Of a stretch of DNA of 64,000 bases, positions 34,584 through 43,537 are shown piece after piece. Position 1 is the stretch's first letter; each line of letters starts with the position of its first letter. The stretch spans positions 3,782,001 through 3,846,000 of the forward strand of contig NZ_JAPENY010000001.1 of the NCBI RefSeq assembly GCF_026341825.1, read 5' to 3'. The DNA comes from Streptomyces sp. NBC_00620. Its GTDB lineage: Bacteria; Actinomycetota; Actinomycetes; Streptomycetales; Streptomycetaceae. The position numbers and the translations under genes were made by a program. Below the pieces are notes generated by a model that worked only from the letters and a program-made list of their open reading frames with translations, did no database searches and had not been told where the DNA came from.

Positions 34584-36227
34584 TCAGCCCACGGAAACAG
34601 CGCTCCAGGCCGCCGCCACCGCGTTGTACTCCGTGCTGCCCGCGCCGTACAGATCCTTCGCCGCGCTCAGCGTCGCCGTCCGGGCCCCCGCGTAGTTCGT
34701 CGAGGACGTCATGTAGACGGTCAGGGCCCGGTACCAGATCGCTCCCAGCTTGGCGTGGCCGATGCCGGTCACCGTCGAGCTGTTGCACGTCGTGCCGTTG
34801 TGGGCGACGCCGCCGATGGTCTTCGGGCCGCTGCCCTCGGCGAGGAGGTACGCGAAGTGGTTGGCGACGCCCGAGGAGTAGTGGACGTCCAGGTTGGCGA
34901 CCGAACTGCTCCAGCAGTCCGCGGAGTTGCCGTCCTTGGAGGGCTGGTCCATGTAGCGGAGGGCGGACCGGCCGAAGCCGGACTTCACGATCTTCTCGCC
35001 GATCAGCCAGTCGCCGGGGTCCGAGGAGTTGTTCGCGGAGAACTCCACCAGCGTGCCGAAGATGTCGGACGTCGCCTCGTTCAGGCCGCCGGGCTCACCC
35101 GAGTACGTCAGCGCCGCCGTCTTCGACGTGACACCGTGCGACATCTCGTGGCCCGCCACGTCCAGCGACACCAGCGGACCGAACGTCGTCCCGTCACCGT
35201 CCCCGTACGTCATGCAGAAGCAACTGTCGTCCCAGAAGGCATTGTTGTAGTTGGTGCCGTAGTGCACACGGTTGTACGAGCCCTTGCCGTCGCCCGCGAT
35301 ACCGCTGCGCCCGTGGACGTTCTTGTAGTAGTCCCAGGTCGCGTCCGTGCCGTACTGGGCGTCGACCGCGGCCGTCGAACGGTCCGAAGTCGCCCCGGTT
35401 CCCCAGTGGTTGTCGGCGTCGGTGATGACCGTCGCGGGGGCGCGGCTCAGGCAGATCCCCAGGATGCACAGGTCCGTCTTGTTCGCGGCGTCGCCCGTGT
35501 ACGTGTTGCCGCGCGTCGGATCCTTGAGCTGGTACGTCGATCCGGACAGCGTCGTCTGAAGCGGGACCTTGCCGCCGTAGAGGGACTGGCCGTCACCGGT
35601 CGCCGTCTCGATGTTGTCCCACGCGTCGATCTGCCGGCCGGTACCGGCATCGGTCAGCACCGTGCGGCCGACCGGGTTGCCCAGCGAGTCCTGCCCCACC
35701 ACCTCGGTGCGCCAGGCCAGTTGGGGCGCACCGTGCAGCACGTCGACGACCAGCTGGGGCTTGGCCGTCAGCTTGCGCAGGGTCTCCCCGAGGTTCACGG
35801 CGCGCAGCGCCGCGGTGGCCAGATCGGCGGCTTTGGGGGCGGACAGTGTGGGCGTGACGCTCGAGAGGGCGATGGCGCGGGTGGTGGCGCGGTTGGCGCT
35901 GCGATAGGAGCCGTCCGGGGCCAGGTGGACCACGAAGTCGCCGCCCAGCACCGGGAGTTGACGATACGTCCGGTCGTACCGCACATGCTGGCTGCCGTCC
36001 GCGTCGATCACTACATCGCGGACGCTGGTGCCCTGGGCGGAGGTCAGGCCGAGGCGTGCGGCCTGCGCGGTCAGTACCGACGCCGCGTTGCTGAGCGCGG
36101 TGGCCCTGCTCGGCCGGTCGGCCGCGTCCGCGGTCGGGGTCAGTGCGGCCGCCAGCAGTGCGGCGGTGGCCGTGGCTATGCCGGCGGTGGCGAGGCGTGA
36201 ACCACGGATCGGCCGTATCTGACTCAT
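34584..36227 (-). CDS. secreted M4 family (thermolysin-like) metalloprotease
   Basis: The 547-residue preproenzyme starts at ATG 36227, just after AGGAGAC. A signal peptide (ending ADA-AD near 36) precedes an FTP/PepSY propeptide up to about residue 215. The mature catalytic domain has the zinc motif HEMSH with the third ligand in NEATSDIFG, and a downstream histidine in NLDVHYSSGVANHFAYLL. Four cysteines in LCILGICL and CFCM suggest disulfides. It is an extracellular neutral endopeptidase. It is monocistronic, with a palindrome in its promoter. Confidence 0.95.
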   Translation of the reverse strand: MSQIRPIRGSRLATAGIATATAALLAAALTPTADAADRPSRATALSNAASVLTAQAARLGLTSAQGTSVRDVVIDADGSQHVRYDRTYRQLPVLGGDFVVHLAPDGSYRSANRATTRAIALSSVTPTLSAPKAADLATAALRAVNLGETLRKLTAKPQLVVDVLHGAPQLAWRTEVVGQDSLGNPVGRTVLTDAGTGRQIDAWDNIETATGDGQSLYGGKVPLQTTLSGSTYQLKDPTRGNTYTGDAANKTDLCILGICLSRAPATVITDADNHWGTGATSDRSTAAVDAQYGTDATWDYYKNVHGRSGIAGDGKGSYNRVHYGTNYNNAFWDDSCFCMTYGDGDGTTFGPLVSLDVAGHEMSHGVTSKTAALTYSGEPGGLNEATSDIFGTLVEFSANNSSDPGDWLIGEKIVKSGFGRSALRYMDQPSKDGNSADCWSSSVANLDVHYSSGVANHFAYLLAEGSGPKTIGGVAHNGTTCNSSTVTGIGHAKLGAIWYRALTVYMTSSTNYAGARTATLSAAKDLYGAGSTEYNAVAAAWSAVSVG

Positions 36228-36332
36228 CAGTCTCCTAGGGGAGGCGCCGTGGGGCGCGGTGGGGGGTACGCGTGGGGGTTTGTGGAGGGCTGCGGGGGGG
36301 GCGCTGAAGTTGAACAAGATTTAAAGGTCCAT

Positions 36333-36345
36333 GACATGGCATGTC
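36333..36345. promoter_or_regulatory. palindrome upstream of the M4 protease
   Basis: GACATG (36333-36338), one base, and CATGTC (36340-36345), set inside a wider TCCATGACATGGCATGTCCAT. It lies 106 bases upstream of the protease start and about 95 before the GGCT gene on the other strand. This looks like a regulator binding site for the protease, but the regulator is unknown. Confidence 0.5.
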
Positions 36346-36438
36346 CATAGCGCCTACTGGCGGATGTGTGTGGGTGTGTGAGGGTCTTCGGGGGGCGAGA
36401 ATCGTTTCTGCAAAGACCTCGGAAGGGAGACCGCATCC

Positions 36439-36852
36439 ATGGCCACGGCGCCCTTCTTCGTCTACGGCACCCTCCGCCCCGGCGAGCGCAATCACGACCT
36501 CTTCCTGCGAGGACGTACGGAGTCCGAGGAGCCGGGGCGCATGCGGGGAGTCGTGCTCTACGAGGGCCCCGGATACCCGTACGCCGTCGAGGAACCCGGG
36601 GGAGTGGTGACCGGCGAACTCGTGACCGCGCTGCCCGGGGTGTACGGCGAACTGCTGGCCGCGCTCGACCGGCTGGAGGAGTACGTGCCCGGCGACCCCC
36701 GCAACCTGTACGAGCGCATCGCGCGGGACGTGACCCGTGCCGACGGGACGGCCGTGCGGGCCTGGGTGTACGTGGCCGCACCCGCGGTCGCCGCCCGGCT
36801 GCGTTCCCGCGGCAAGCTCATCGAGGGCGGGGACTGGCACAACGGCGGCTGA
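36439..36852 (+). CDS. gamma-glutamylcyclotransferase-like (AIG2/GGCT) protein
   Basis: The 137-residue protein opens with FFVYGTLRPGERNHDLFLRG, the signature loop of the GGCT fold. LLAALDRLEEYVPGDPRNLY contains the expected catalytic glutamate, and AVRAWVYVA closes the fold. It may cleave gamma-glutamyl amides to 5-oxoproline in the cytoplasm. It is a single gene downstream of the protease promoter region. Confidence 0.88.
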   Translation: MATAPFFVYGTLRPGERNHDLFLRGRTESEEPGRMRGVVLYEGPGYPYAVEEPGGVVTGELVTALPGVYGELLAALDRLEEYVPGDPRNLYERIARDVTRADGTAVRAWVYVAAPAVAARLRSRGKLIEGGDWHNGG

Positions 36853-36950
36853 ACTACGCCGGTGCGTCAATTGCACTCGTGCGAGTGGCCGCCCAGAGGG
36901 CCCCCGTGCGCCCCCGCCTCCCCGCACGCCCCCGCCCCTATGGTCCGGCC

Positions 36951-37889
36951 ATGACCGACAGCGACATCACCAGACGGCGCGCCCTTGCACTCGGCGGCGT
37001 GGCCGGCGGAGCGGCCCTGGGTATCGGGCTCACCTCGTGCTCCTCGGACTCCGAATCGGACGGGTCGAGTTCCGTGACCGCCAGTGCGTCCGCGAGCGCC
37101 TCCGCGGCCTCCGACACGTGCGTGCTCAACTCCACCGTCACGGAGGGGCCGTACTACCTGGACGGCGCGCTGTTCCGGAAGGACATCACCGACGGGAAGC
37201 CGGGCGTCCCGCTCACCGTGAAGCTGACCGTGCGGGACCAGAGCGAGTCCTGCGACCCGGTGTCCGGCGCGGCCGTGGAGATCTGGCACTGCGACGCCTG
37301 GGGCTACTACTCCGGTTACACCACCGCCAACCCCGGCGGCTCCGCGCCCGCCGAGAGCGAGGACACCAGCGGCGCCGACGACAAGACGTATCTGCGGGGC
37401 TTCCAGACGACCGGCGACGACGGGGTCGTCGAGTTCACGACGATCTACCCGGGCTGGTACACCCCGCGCGCCACCCACATCCACGTCAAGGTGCACACCG
37501 GCGGCAAGAAGGCCGACAACACCTACGAGGGCGGCAAGGTCAACTGGACGGGGCAGCTCTTCTTCGACGACAAGTACGGCGAGGAGGTCTACAAGAAGTC
37601 CCCGTACACCGAGCACACCGGGACCCGGACCAAGCTCGACGACGACATGGTCTACGCCGGGGGCGGCGCCAAGGACGGGCTCATGACCATCACCGGGACT
37701 GTGGACGACGGTTTCACGGGCGCACTGACCGTCGGTATCGACCCGGACAAGGAGAACGACGGGTCGGGCGGCGGGGGAGAGCCGCCCAGCGGGCAGCCGA
37801 GCGGGTCGCAGCCGAGCGGGATGCCCAGCGGTACGCCGAGCCCACCGCCGGACAGCGACGCGAGCGCTTCGGCGAGCGCGTCGTCGTAG
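36951..37889 (+). CDS. Tat lipoprotein intradiol ring-cleavage dioxygenase
   Basis: The protein has 312 residues from ATG 36951. The twin-arginine signal TRRRALALGG and the lipobox GLTSC (Cys 27) predict an exported, lipid-anchored protein. The intradiol dioxygenase core has the first ligand Tyr in WHCDAWGYYSGY and the Tyr-His-His cluster in GWYTPRATHIHVKVH. It would cleave catechols between the two hydroxyls outside the membrane, a form seen in Streptomyces. The C-terminal tail (about 265-312) is low-complexity Pro/Ser/Gly/Gln and could extend through the wall. It stands alone, with no catechol pathway genes nearby. Confidence 0.92.
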   Translation: MTDSDITRRRALALGGVAGGAALGIGLTSCSSDSESDGSSSVTASASASASAASDTCVLNSTVTEGPYYLDGALFRKDITDGKPGVPLTVKLTVRDQSESCDPVSGAAVEIWHCDAWGYYSGYTTANPGGSAPAESEDTSGADDKTYLRGFQTTGDDGVVEFTTIYPGWYTPRATHIHVKVHTGGKKADNTYEGGKVNWTGQLFFDDKYGEEVYKKSPYTEHTGTRTKLDDDMVYAGGGAKDGLMTITGTVDDGFTGALTVGIDPDKENDGSGGGGEPPSGQPSGSQPSGMPSGTPSPPPDSDASASASASS

Positions 37890-37899
37890 GCGTTCACTG

Positions 37900-37975
37900 C
37901 TACGGGCGAGGCACCACCTCGAGACGGGCGTGCGCGTCTACAAGCGGGGCACCACTTCGAGCCGTACGGCACACG
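37900..37975. repeat. 38-bp imperfect tandem duplication at the nitrate reductase 3' end
   Basis: Two copies, 37900-37937 and 37938-37975, share most bases. On the minus strand the inner copy encodes the real C-terminus (RLEVVPRL-stop). The outer copy would read RLEVVPRP-stop in a different frame. The extra piece is not translated with the gene, since the period of 38 is not a multiple of three. Confidence 0.6.
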
Positions 37976-40034
37976 CCTTGAACTCCGGCATTCGCGAAGT
38001 CGGGTCGAGTGCCGGGTTGGTCAGGGTGTTGGCGCGCCCCTCACCCGGCCAGTGGAACGGCATGAAGACCGTGTCGGGCCGGATGGCGCGGGTGATCCGC
38101 GCCGGTGCGACGGCGCGTCCGCGCCGGGAGACCACGGCGACGCGATCGCCTTCCCCCGCCCCCAGCCGCGCCGCCAGCCGTGGGTGCATCTCCACGAACG
38201 GTCCGGGCGCGGCGGCGTTCAGCTCGTCGACGCGCCGCGTCTGGGCGCCCGACTGGTACTGGGCGACGACCCGCCCGGTGGTCAGCAGTACGGGGTACTC
38301 GTCGTCGGGCTCCTCGGCGAGCGGACGGTGCACCACGGCGACGAAGCGGGCCCGCCCGTCCTCGGTGGCGAACCGGTCGAGGAAGAGACGGGGGGTGCCG
38401 GGATGGACCCCGGCGTCGGTCTCCCCAGTAGCGGAGGGGCACGGCCAGAACACCCCCGACTCCTCCGCCAGCCGGCGGTACGTGATCCCCGAGTAGTCCG
38501 CCGCCCCGCCCGCGCTCGCCCTGCGCAGCTCCTCGAAGACCTCCTCCGGGTCCCTCGGGAAGCCCTTCTCCACGCCCAGCCGGTCGGCCAGTTCGTGCAG
38601 GACGTCGAGGTCGCTGCGTACGCCGTCGGGAGGGGTGATCGCCCGGCGGCGCAGCAGGACGCGGCCCTCCAGACTGGTCGTCGTGCCCGTCTCCTCGGCC
38701 CACTGTGTGACCGGGAGGACGACATCCGCGAGAGCGGCCGTCTCGGAGAGGACGACATCGGCGACGGCGAGGAAGTCCAGTGACTTCAGGCGCTGTTCGA
38801 TGTGCGCGGCCCGGGGCGCGGACACCACCGGGTTCGAGCCCATCAGCAGCAGCGAGTGGATGTCCGTACCCATCGCGTCGAGGAGTTCGTACGCGCTGCG
38901 CCCGGGCCCCGGCAGCGAGTCCGGGTCGACTCCCCACACCTCGGCCACATGGCGGCGTGCTGCCGGGTCGGTCAGCTTGCGGTAGCCGGGCAACTGGTCG
39001 GCCTTCTGGCCGTGTTCGCGCCCGCCCTGCCCGTTGCCCTGCCCGGTGAGGCAGCCGTAGCCGGCCAGCGGGCGCCCCGAACGCCCGGTCGCCAGACAGA
39101 GGTTGATCCAGGCGCCCACGGTGTCGGTGCCCTTGGACTGCTGCTCGGGCCCGCGTGCGGTGAGCACCATGGCGTTCTCCGGCTCGCAGAACAGCCGTAC
39201 GGCTTCCCGGAGTTCGGGAACGGATACCCCTGTGATCCGTTCCACGTACTCGGGCCAGTGCGCCATCGCCGCCGCCCGGGCCTCCTCCCAGCCGCTCGTG
39301 CGTTCCTGGATGTACGCCTCGTCCGTACGCCCCTCCGCGACGATCAGGTGGAGCATCCCCAGCGCGAGCGCCAGGTCGCTGCCCGGGCGCGGCGCCAGGT
39401 GCAGGTCCGCCTGCTCGGCCGTACGGGTGCGGCGCGGGTCGATGACGATCAGCGTGCCGCCGTTCTCCTTCAGCTCGGTGAGGTAGCGCAGCGCGGGCGG
39501 CATCGTCTCGGCGAGGTTGGAGCCGACGAGGATCACACAGCCGGTCTTCGGGATGTCCTCCAGCGGGAAGGGGAGTCCCCGGTCTAGGCCGAACGCCTTG
39601 ATTCCGGCGGCCGCCGCGGACGACATGCAGAAGCGGCCGTTGTAGTCGATCTGCGAGGTGCGCAGGACGACACGCGCGAACTTTCCGAGCGCGTACGCCT
39701 TCTCGTTCGTGAGTCCGCCGCCGCCGAAGACCCCGCACGCGTCCGGGCCATGTTCCGTCCGCGTGCGGGACAGCCCCTCGGCGATCCGGTCGAGCGCCTC
39801 GTCCCAGGTCGCGGGTTCGAGAGTGCCCGCCCGCCGGATCAACGGCGAGGTCAGCCGCACCCGGGACGACAGCAGCGCGGGCGCCGTACGTCCCTTGCCG
39901 CACAGCGCGCCCCGGTTCACCGGGAAGTCCGCGCGCTCCGTCACCTCGACGCCTCCGTCGGGCGTGGGCGTCAGGTTCATCCCGCACTGCAGGGCGCAGT
40001 AGGGGCAGTGGGTGGGCGTCGCGGTGGCCTGCAT
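37938..40034 (-). CDS. nasA: assimilatory nitrate reductase, molybdopterin catalytic subunit
   Basis: The 698-residue member of the DMSO-reductase superfamily reduces nitrate to nitrite. An N-terminal [4Fe-4S] motif CPYCALQCG with CGKG near residues 11-49 precedes molybdopterin-guanine-dinucleotide binding segments, such as GVFGGGGLTNEKAYALGKFA, IDYNGRFCMSS and GCLTGQGNGQGGREHG. No signal peptide, so it is cytoplasmic and assimilatory. No fused [2Fe-2S] domain is seen, so a partner must supply electrons. The oxidoreductase at 16246-17493 is a candidate. Homologues may carry the symbol narB. GlnR-like boxes lie ahead of its start. Confidence 0.92.
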   Translation of the reverse strand: MQATATPTHCPYCALQCGMNLTPTPDGGVEVTERADFPVNRGALCGKGRTAPALLSSRVRLTSPLIRRAGTLEPATWDEALDRIAEGLSRTRTEHGPDACGVFGGGGLTNEKAYALGKFARVVLRTSQIDYNGRFCMSSAAAAGIKAFGLDRGLPFPLEDIPKTGCVILVGSNLAETMPPALRYLTELKENGGTLIVIDPRRTRTAEQADLHLAPRPGSDLALALGMLHLIVAEGRTDEAYIQERTSGWEEARAAAMAHWPEYVERITGVSVPELREAVRLFCEPENAMVLTARGPEQQSKGTDTVGAWINLCLATGRSGRPLAGYGCLTGQGNGQGGREHGQKADQLPGYRKLTDPAARRHVAEVWGVDPDSLPGPGRSAYELLDAMGTDIHSLLLMGSNPVVSAPRAAHIEQRLKSLDFLAVADVVLSETAALADVVLPVTQWAEETGTTTSLEGRVLLRRRAITPPDGVRSDLDVLHELADRLGVEKGFPRDPEEVFEELRRASAGGAADYSGITYRRLAEESGVFWPCPSATGETDAGVHPGTPRLFLDRFATEDGRARFVAVVHRPLAEEPDDEYPVLLTTGRVVAQYQSGAQTRRVDELNAAAPGPFVEMHPRLAARLGAGEGDRVAVVSRRGRAVAPARITRAIRPDTVFMPFHWPGEGRANTLTNPALDPTSRMPEFKACAVRLEVVPRL

Positions 40035-40057
40035 ACCGGTCAGCGTGCGTCGGGAGT

Positions 40058-40084
40058 GTTACGGGAGGAGGAGGCGGGCGTTAC
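40058..40084 (-). promoter_or_regulatory. GlnR-like a-boxes upstream of nitrate reductase
   Basis: On the minus strand GTAAC occurs at 40084-40080 and 40062-40058, exactly 22 bases apart. That is the spacing of the two a-half-sites of a GlnR element. The intervening b-box is poor. The nearer box is 23 bases before the ATG at 40034, almost the same as at the nitrite reductase operon. Confidence 0.5.
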
Positions 40085-40141
40085 GCGGCAGGGACGGGGA
40101 CCTCCCGGCCGGGCGGAGGGCGCCGTGAGGGCGGTGGCGCG

Positions 40142-41635
40142 TCACTGACGGTTCAGCGAGCGCGTGACGCCCGCCGCGATCGTGGTCGCCAGGATCCAGC
40201 CGGTGGCGATCAGCAGATAGGCGAGCCACTGGTACCAGCCGCGCGGCGAGAAGGCCTCCTCCTGCCCGAAGCTGATGATGGGCAGCAGCAGATCGAGGGT
40301 GTAGAAGACGGGGATGAAATCGGGGGCCTCGTCGGGCTTCAGCGCCTGCGGATGGTTCAGCGTGAAGGCGAGGGCGCCGGTGAACAGCAGGAGCATCAGC
40401 CAGCCTGCCGCCCGCATCGGGCGGAAGCCGTAGCCGACGGTCGCGTCCTGCAGATGGCCCCAGAACCTGGCGTAGCGCGGCAGGGTATTGCGGTGCCGGC
40501 GGAGTTTGGCCAGCTGGACGGTGCGTGCCGCGGCGTCGTCACCCGCGGTGCGGTACGCGGCGGCCAACTGCTCGTAGGCGTACGGAAGATAGCCGCCCTC
40601 CTCCCTTTCAAGAAGCGGCAGTCGCTCCTTGGCGGGGAGATGCGGGGCGAGACTGCGGTAGCTGAGGCCGTCGATCCTGACATGAGAGGGCCACACCTGA
40701 GGAGGAACGTGCAGAAGGTCCAGCTGGGAGCGGCGCAGGTTCACGGCGCCCACGACCGGGGCGGCGTCGCGCAGCCACAGCTCGCCGATCACGCAGCTGC
40801 TGGCGCGCAGGGCCTGGCCTTCGGGGTGGGACAGCCGGGAGTAGGCGAGGTTGAGCTGGTGCGGGATCCGGGAGCCGCTCAGGTTGACCCGGCCATGGGC
40901 GATCAGCCGCATCGCACGCAGGTCGGTGCCGACCGACAGGGTCTCGGCGTGCAGCGCGGTGCCGCCGGGCGCGTGCAGTTCCGCGTCGTCGAGGTTCACC
41001 TGCCCGCCGACCGTGGCCCCGTTCAGCCGGACCTGGCCGTGGGCGACCAGGCCGACGGCCCACAGGTCGGTGCCGATGTCCGCGTGGTTCAGCTGGAGCG
41101 CCGCTTCCTCGGGGGTGTCGGAGTCAGCGGTGTCCGGTGCCGCCGGGCTGCCCAGATGCGCCCCGTTGATGAACACGGCGCCGGAGATCTTCGCCCCCTG
41201 GAGCCGTACCGGCCCGGTGATACGGGAGCAGCTGAGCCGCAGCGCCCCGTCGACCCGCAGATTCCCCGCGGTGAGCCCGGGCAGCACCGAGTCGCTCAGC
41301 ACCAGGACGCGGAGCTCCGCCCCGTAGAGCGTCGGGATCTGCTCGAAGTGACAGGACCGCAGCCGCACGGCGTGCTGGACCGTCCCGTACGTGAGATCCA
41401 GCTGCCCGGTGATGCGCGCGCCCGTCAGCTTCAGTCCGGCGATCTCACCGTCGTGAGCCGGTCCGTCGATCAGGAGTGCCCGAAGCACCTCGGCGCGCAC
41501 GGTCCGCTCGGGACCCCACGACGAGCCGGCCGCTGAGCCCTCGTCGGCGCTCTCGCGGAAGTCGATTCCCTCGCCGAGCGGGAAGGCCTCCCAGACGCGG
41601 CGTTCCGCGGGCGTGAGGTCGGTGACCGCCATCAT
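40142..41635 (-). CDS. membrane protein with a long beta-helix-like domain
   Basis: The 497-residue protein starts at ATG 41635, overlapping the upstream stop by four bases. Residues 60-320 are a repetitive series of short strands with inward leucines (ARITGQLDLTYGTVQHAVRL, GNLRVDGALRLSCSRITGPV, LNGATVGGQVNLDDAELHAP). This looks like a stacked beta-helix, as in bactofilin or pentapeptide-type proteins. A helical stretch follows, then two transmembrane segments near the C-terminus (AAGWLMLLLFTGALAFTL and QWLAYLLIATGWILATTIAA). The function is unknown. Confidence 0.75.
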   Translation of the reverse strand: MMAVTDLTPAERRVWEAFPLGEGIDFRESADEGSAAGSSWGPERTVRAEVLRALLIDGPAHDGEIAGLKLTGARITGQLDLTYGTVQHAVRLRSCHFEQIPTLYGAELRVLVLSDSVLPGLTAGNLRVDGALRLSCSRITGPVRLQGAKISGAVFINGAHLGSPAAPDTADSDTPEEAALQLNHADIGTDLWAVGLVAHGQVRLNGATVGGQVNLDDAELHAPGGTALHAETLSVGTDLRAMRLIAHGRVNLSGSRIPHQLNLAYSRLSHPEGQALRASSCVIGELWLRDAAPVVGAVNLRRSQLDLLHVPPQVWPSHVRIDGLSYRSLAPHLPAKERLPLLEREEGGYLPYAYEQLAAAYRTAGDDAAARTVQLAKLRRHRNTLPRYARFWGHLQDATVGYGFRPMRAAGWLMLLLFTGALAFTLNHPQALKPDEAPDFIPVFYTLDLLLPIISFGQEEAFSPRGWYQWLAYLLIATGWILATTIAAGVTRSLNRQ

Positions 41636-42339
41636 TCGCCCGCCGCCGCCAGGGCCTGACCGACCCCGGACTCCTTCGGCCCCAGGAACCGCGGATCGGG
41701 CTTGAACACCGCGTCCAGCGCGGCCTTCCCCGCCGCGAAGACCTCCCGCGCGCCCCCGTAGTACCAGGTCGCGTCGTGCTTGGCGTCGACCCCCACCCCG
41801 TAGGACTCCACGCCCGCCGCCTGGCACAGCGCGACGGCGCGGCGGATGTGGAACCCCTGGCTGATCAGTACGGCCCGGTCGACCCCGAAGATCTTCTTCG
41901 CGCGGACGCAGGAATCCCAGGTGTCGAAGCCCGCGTAGTCACTGACGATCTGCCCGTCGGGCACACCGTGCTCGGTCAGGTACGTGCGCATCGCGTCCGG
42001 TTCGTCGTAGTCCACGCGGCTGTTGTCGCCGGTGACGAGGACGACCTTGACCTGCCCCGCCCGGTACAGCTTTGCCGCCGTGTCCAGGCGGTTGGCGAGG
42101 TACGGGGACGGCTCGCCGTTCCACAGACCCGCGCCGAAGACCACCGCGACCTCGGTGCGCGGAGCGTCGGCGGTCGTACGCAGCCGGTCGCCCGTCACCG
42201 CGTACATCCATGTCGACGGAAGCAGCGCGAGCACGCAGAGCAGCATCAGGGCCTGTACGCCCCGCCGTTGCCCGGCACGGGTCTGCGGCAGGCGCGGCAG
42301 GCGCGGTCTGCGCAGCTTCGGCAGCTTCGGACGGCGCAT
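41632..42339 (-). CDS. SanA/YdcF-like DUF218 membrane protein
   Basis: The 235-residue protein has an N-terminal tail with repeated basic/proline units (RRPKLPKLRRPRLPRLP), one membrane helix (about 29-46) and a DUF218 domain: EVAVVFGAGLWNGEPSPYLA, VVLVTGDNSRVDYDEPDAMR, AVLISQGFHIRRAVALCQAAG. SanA relatives support envelope barrier function and exclude vancomycin in E. coli. It is coupled to the beta-helix membrane protein gene, so the pair probably acts at the membrane. Confidence 0.88.
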   Translation of the reverse strand: MRRPKLPKLRRPRLPRLPQTRAGQRRGVQALMLLCVLALLPSTWMYAVTGDRLRTTADAPRTEVAVVFGAGLWNGEPSPYLANRLDTAAKLYRAGQVKVVLVTGDNSRVDYDEPDAMRTYLTEHGVPDGQIVSDYAGFDTWDSCVRAKKIFGVDRAVLISQGFHIRRAVALCQAAGVESYGVGVDAKHDATWYYGGAREVFAAGKAALDAVFKPDPRFLGPKESGVGQALAAAGE

Positions 42340-42550
42340 CGGAACGGTCCCCTCCCCAGGTGGCCTCGACCATGGAGGACGCGTCGAACGCTGATCCGGT
42401 TCGCCTCCGTGGCGTGACCAGCTTCACTCAGAAACCTGTCACCGCAGGTCACGAAGGCTCACACTCCCGCGCACCCCGGCGTGAACCCCCGGAAAACACC
42501 CGTCATACCCGCGCAACGGCGTGGCAACCTCCTACCGTCAGGATCTCTCC

Positions 42551-43477
42551 ATGACGGCGTCGAACCCAGTACGCGACGAGTCCTCGCTCAGCCCCGGTGG
42601 CCGCCCGCCGCTCGGCGGCGCCCACCTCGACAGTACGGCGCAACTCATGAACGCGATCACCAGCCAGCTCGGCAGCCAGCTCAGCCGCGTCTCGATCGAC
42701 GGCGCACGCCGGCCCGCGCCGCCCGCGCTCGTCCTCGTGGCGCACGGCAGCCGCGACCCGCGCACCCTGAGCACCGTACGCAGCCTCATCGAGCGGATCC
42801 GCGAGCTGCGCCCGCACCTGGCCGTGCACCTCGGGCACATCGAGCTGAACGAGCCCCTGCTGCCCGACACGCTCGCGTCACTCCAGAGCACCCAGAGCAC
42901 CCGGACCGGTGAAGCCGTCCTCGTGCCGCTGCTGCTCAGCCGCGGCTACCACGTCAAGCGGGACATCCCCGAAGCCGCGGCCGCCGCCGCCCCGCTCCGC
43001 ACCCGCGTCGCCGCCCCGCTCGGCCCGCACCCGCTGCTCGTGGAGACGCTGTACGCGCGGCTCGTCGAGGCCGGCTGGCGGACACGCATGAGCGACTCGA
43101 CCCGGCGCGCGAGCGGCATCGTGCTCGCCGCCGCCGGATCCCGCGACCCCGACGCCGCCGTCGACACCCGCCGCACCGCGCACCTGCTCGCCGAGCGCCT
43201 GGGAGTTCCCGTCGTCCCCGCGTACGCGTCCGCCGCCGCGCCCACCGTCGCCGCCGCCGTCCGCGCCATGGCCGCCCGCGGCCGCCACCGCATCGCCGTC
43301 GCCTCGTACTTCACCGCCCCCGGCCGCTTCGCCACCGAGTGCGCCGCGGCCGCCCCCTGGATCGCCGCCGAGCCCCTGGGCGACCACCCGGCGATGGCCC
43401 GCCTCGTCCTGCACCGCTACGACCAGGCCGTCGCGACCCCCGAGCCCGCCCCCGAACGCGCCCTGGCCACCGCCTGA
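42551..43477 (+). CDS. sirohydrochlorin chelatase (CbiX/SirB type)
   Basis: The protein is 308 residues from ATG 42551, with AGGA nine bases ahead. It has two related halves. The first has LVLVAHGSRDPRTLSTVRS and VLVPLLLSRGYHVKRDIPEA with the metal-binding His pair. The second has GIVLAAAGSRDPDAAVDTRR and ASYFTAPGRFATE. It inserts iron or cobalt into sirohydrochlorin. In this setting iron, giving the siroheme needed by NirB, is the natural product. The nitrate reductase gene is 2.5 kb away. Confidence 0.9.
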   Translation: MTASNPVRDESSLSPGGRPPLGGAHLDSTAQLMNAITSQLGSQLSRVSIDGARRPAPPALVLVAHGSRDPRTLSTVRSLIERIRELRPHLAVHLGHIELNEPLLPDTLASLQSTQSTRTGEAVLVPLLLSRGYHVKRDIPEAAAAAAPLRTRVAAPLGPHPLLVETLYARLVEAGWRTRMSDSTRRASGIVLAAAGSRDPDAAVDTRRTAHLLAERLGVPVVPAYASAAAPTVAAAVRAMAARGRHRIAVASYFTAPGRFATECAAAAPWIAAEPLGDHPAMARLVLHRYDQAVATPEPAPERALATA

Positions 43478-43537
43478 AGCGTGTCCTGAGCGGACAGCTG
43501 TGCCCCGTTTGTCACTGCCTGCGTTTACTGTCGGGGC

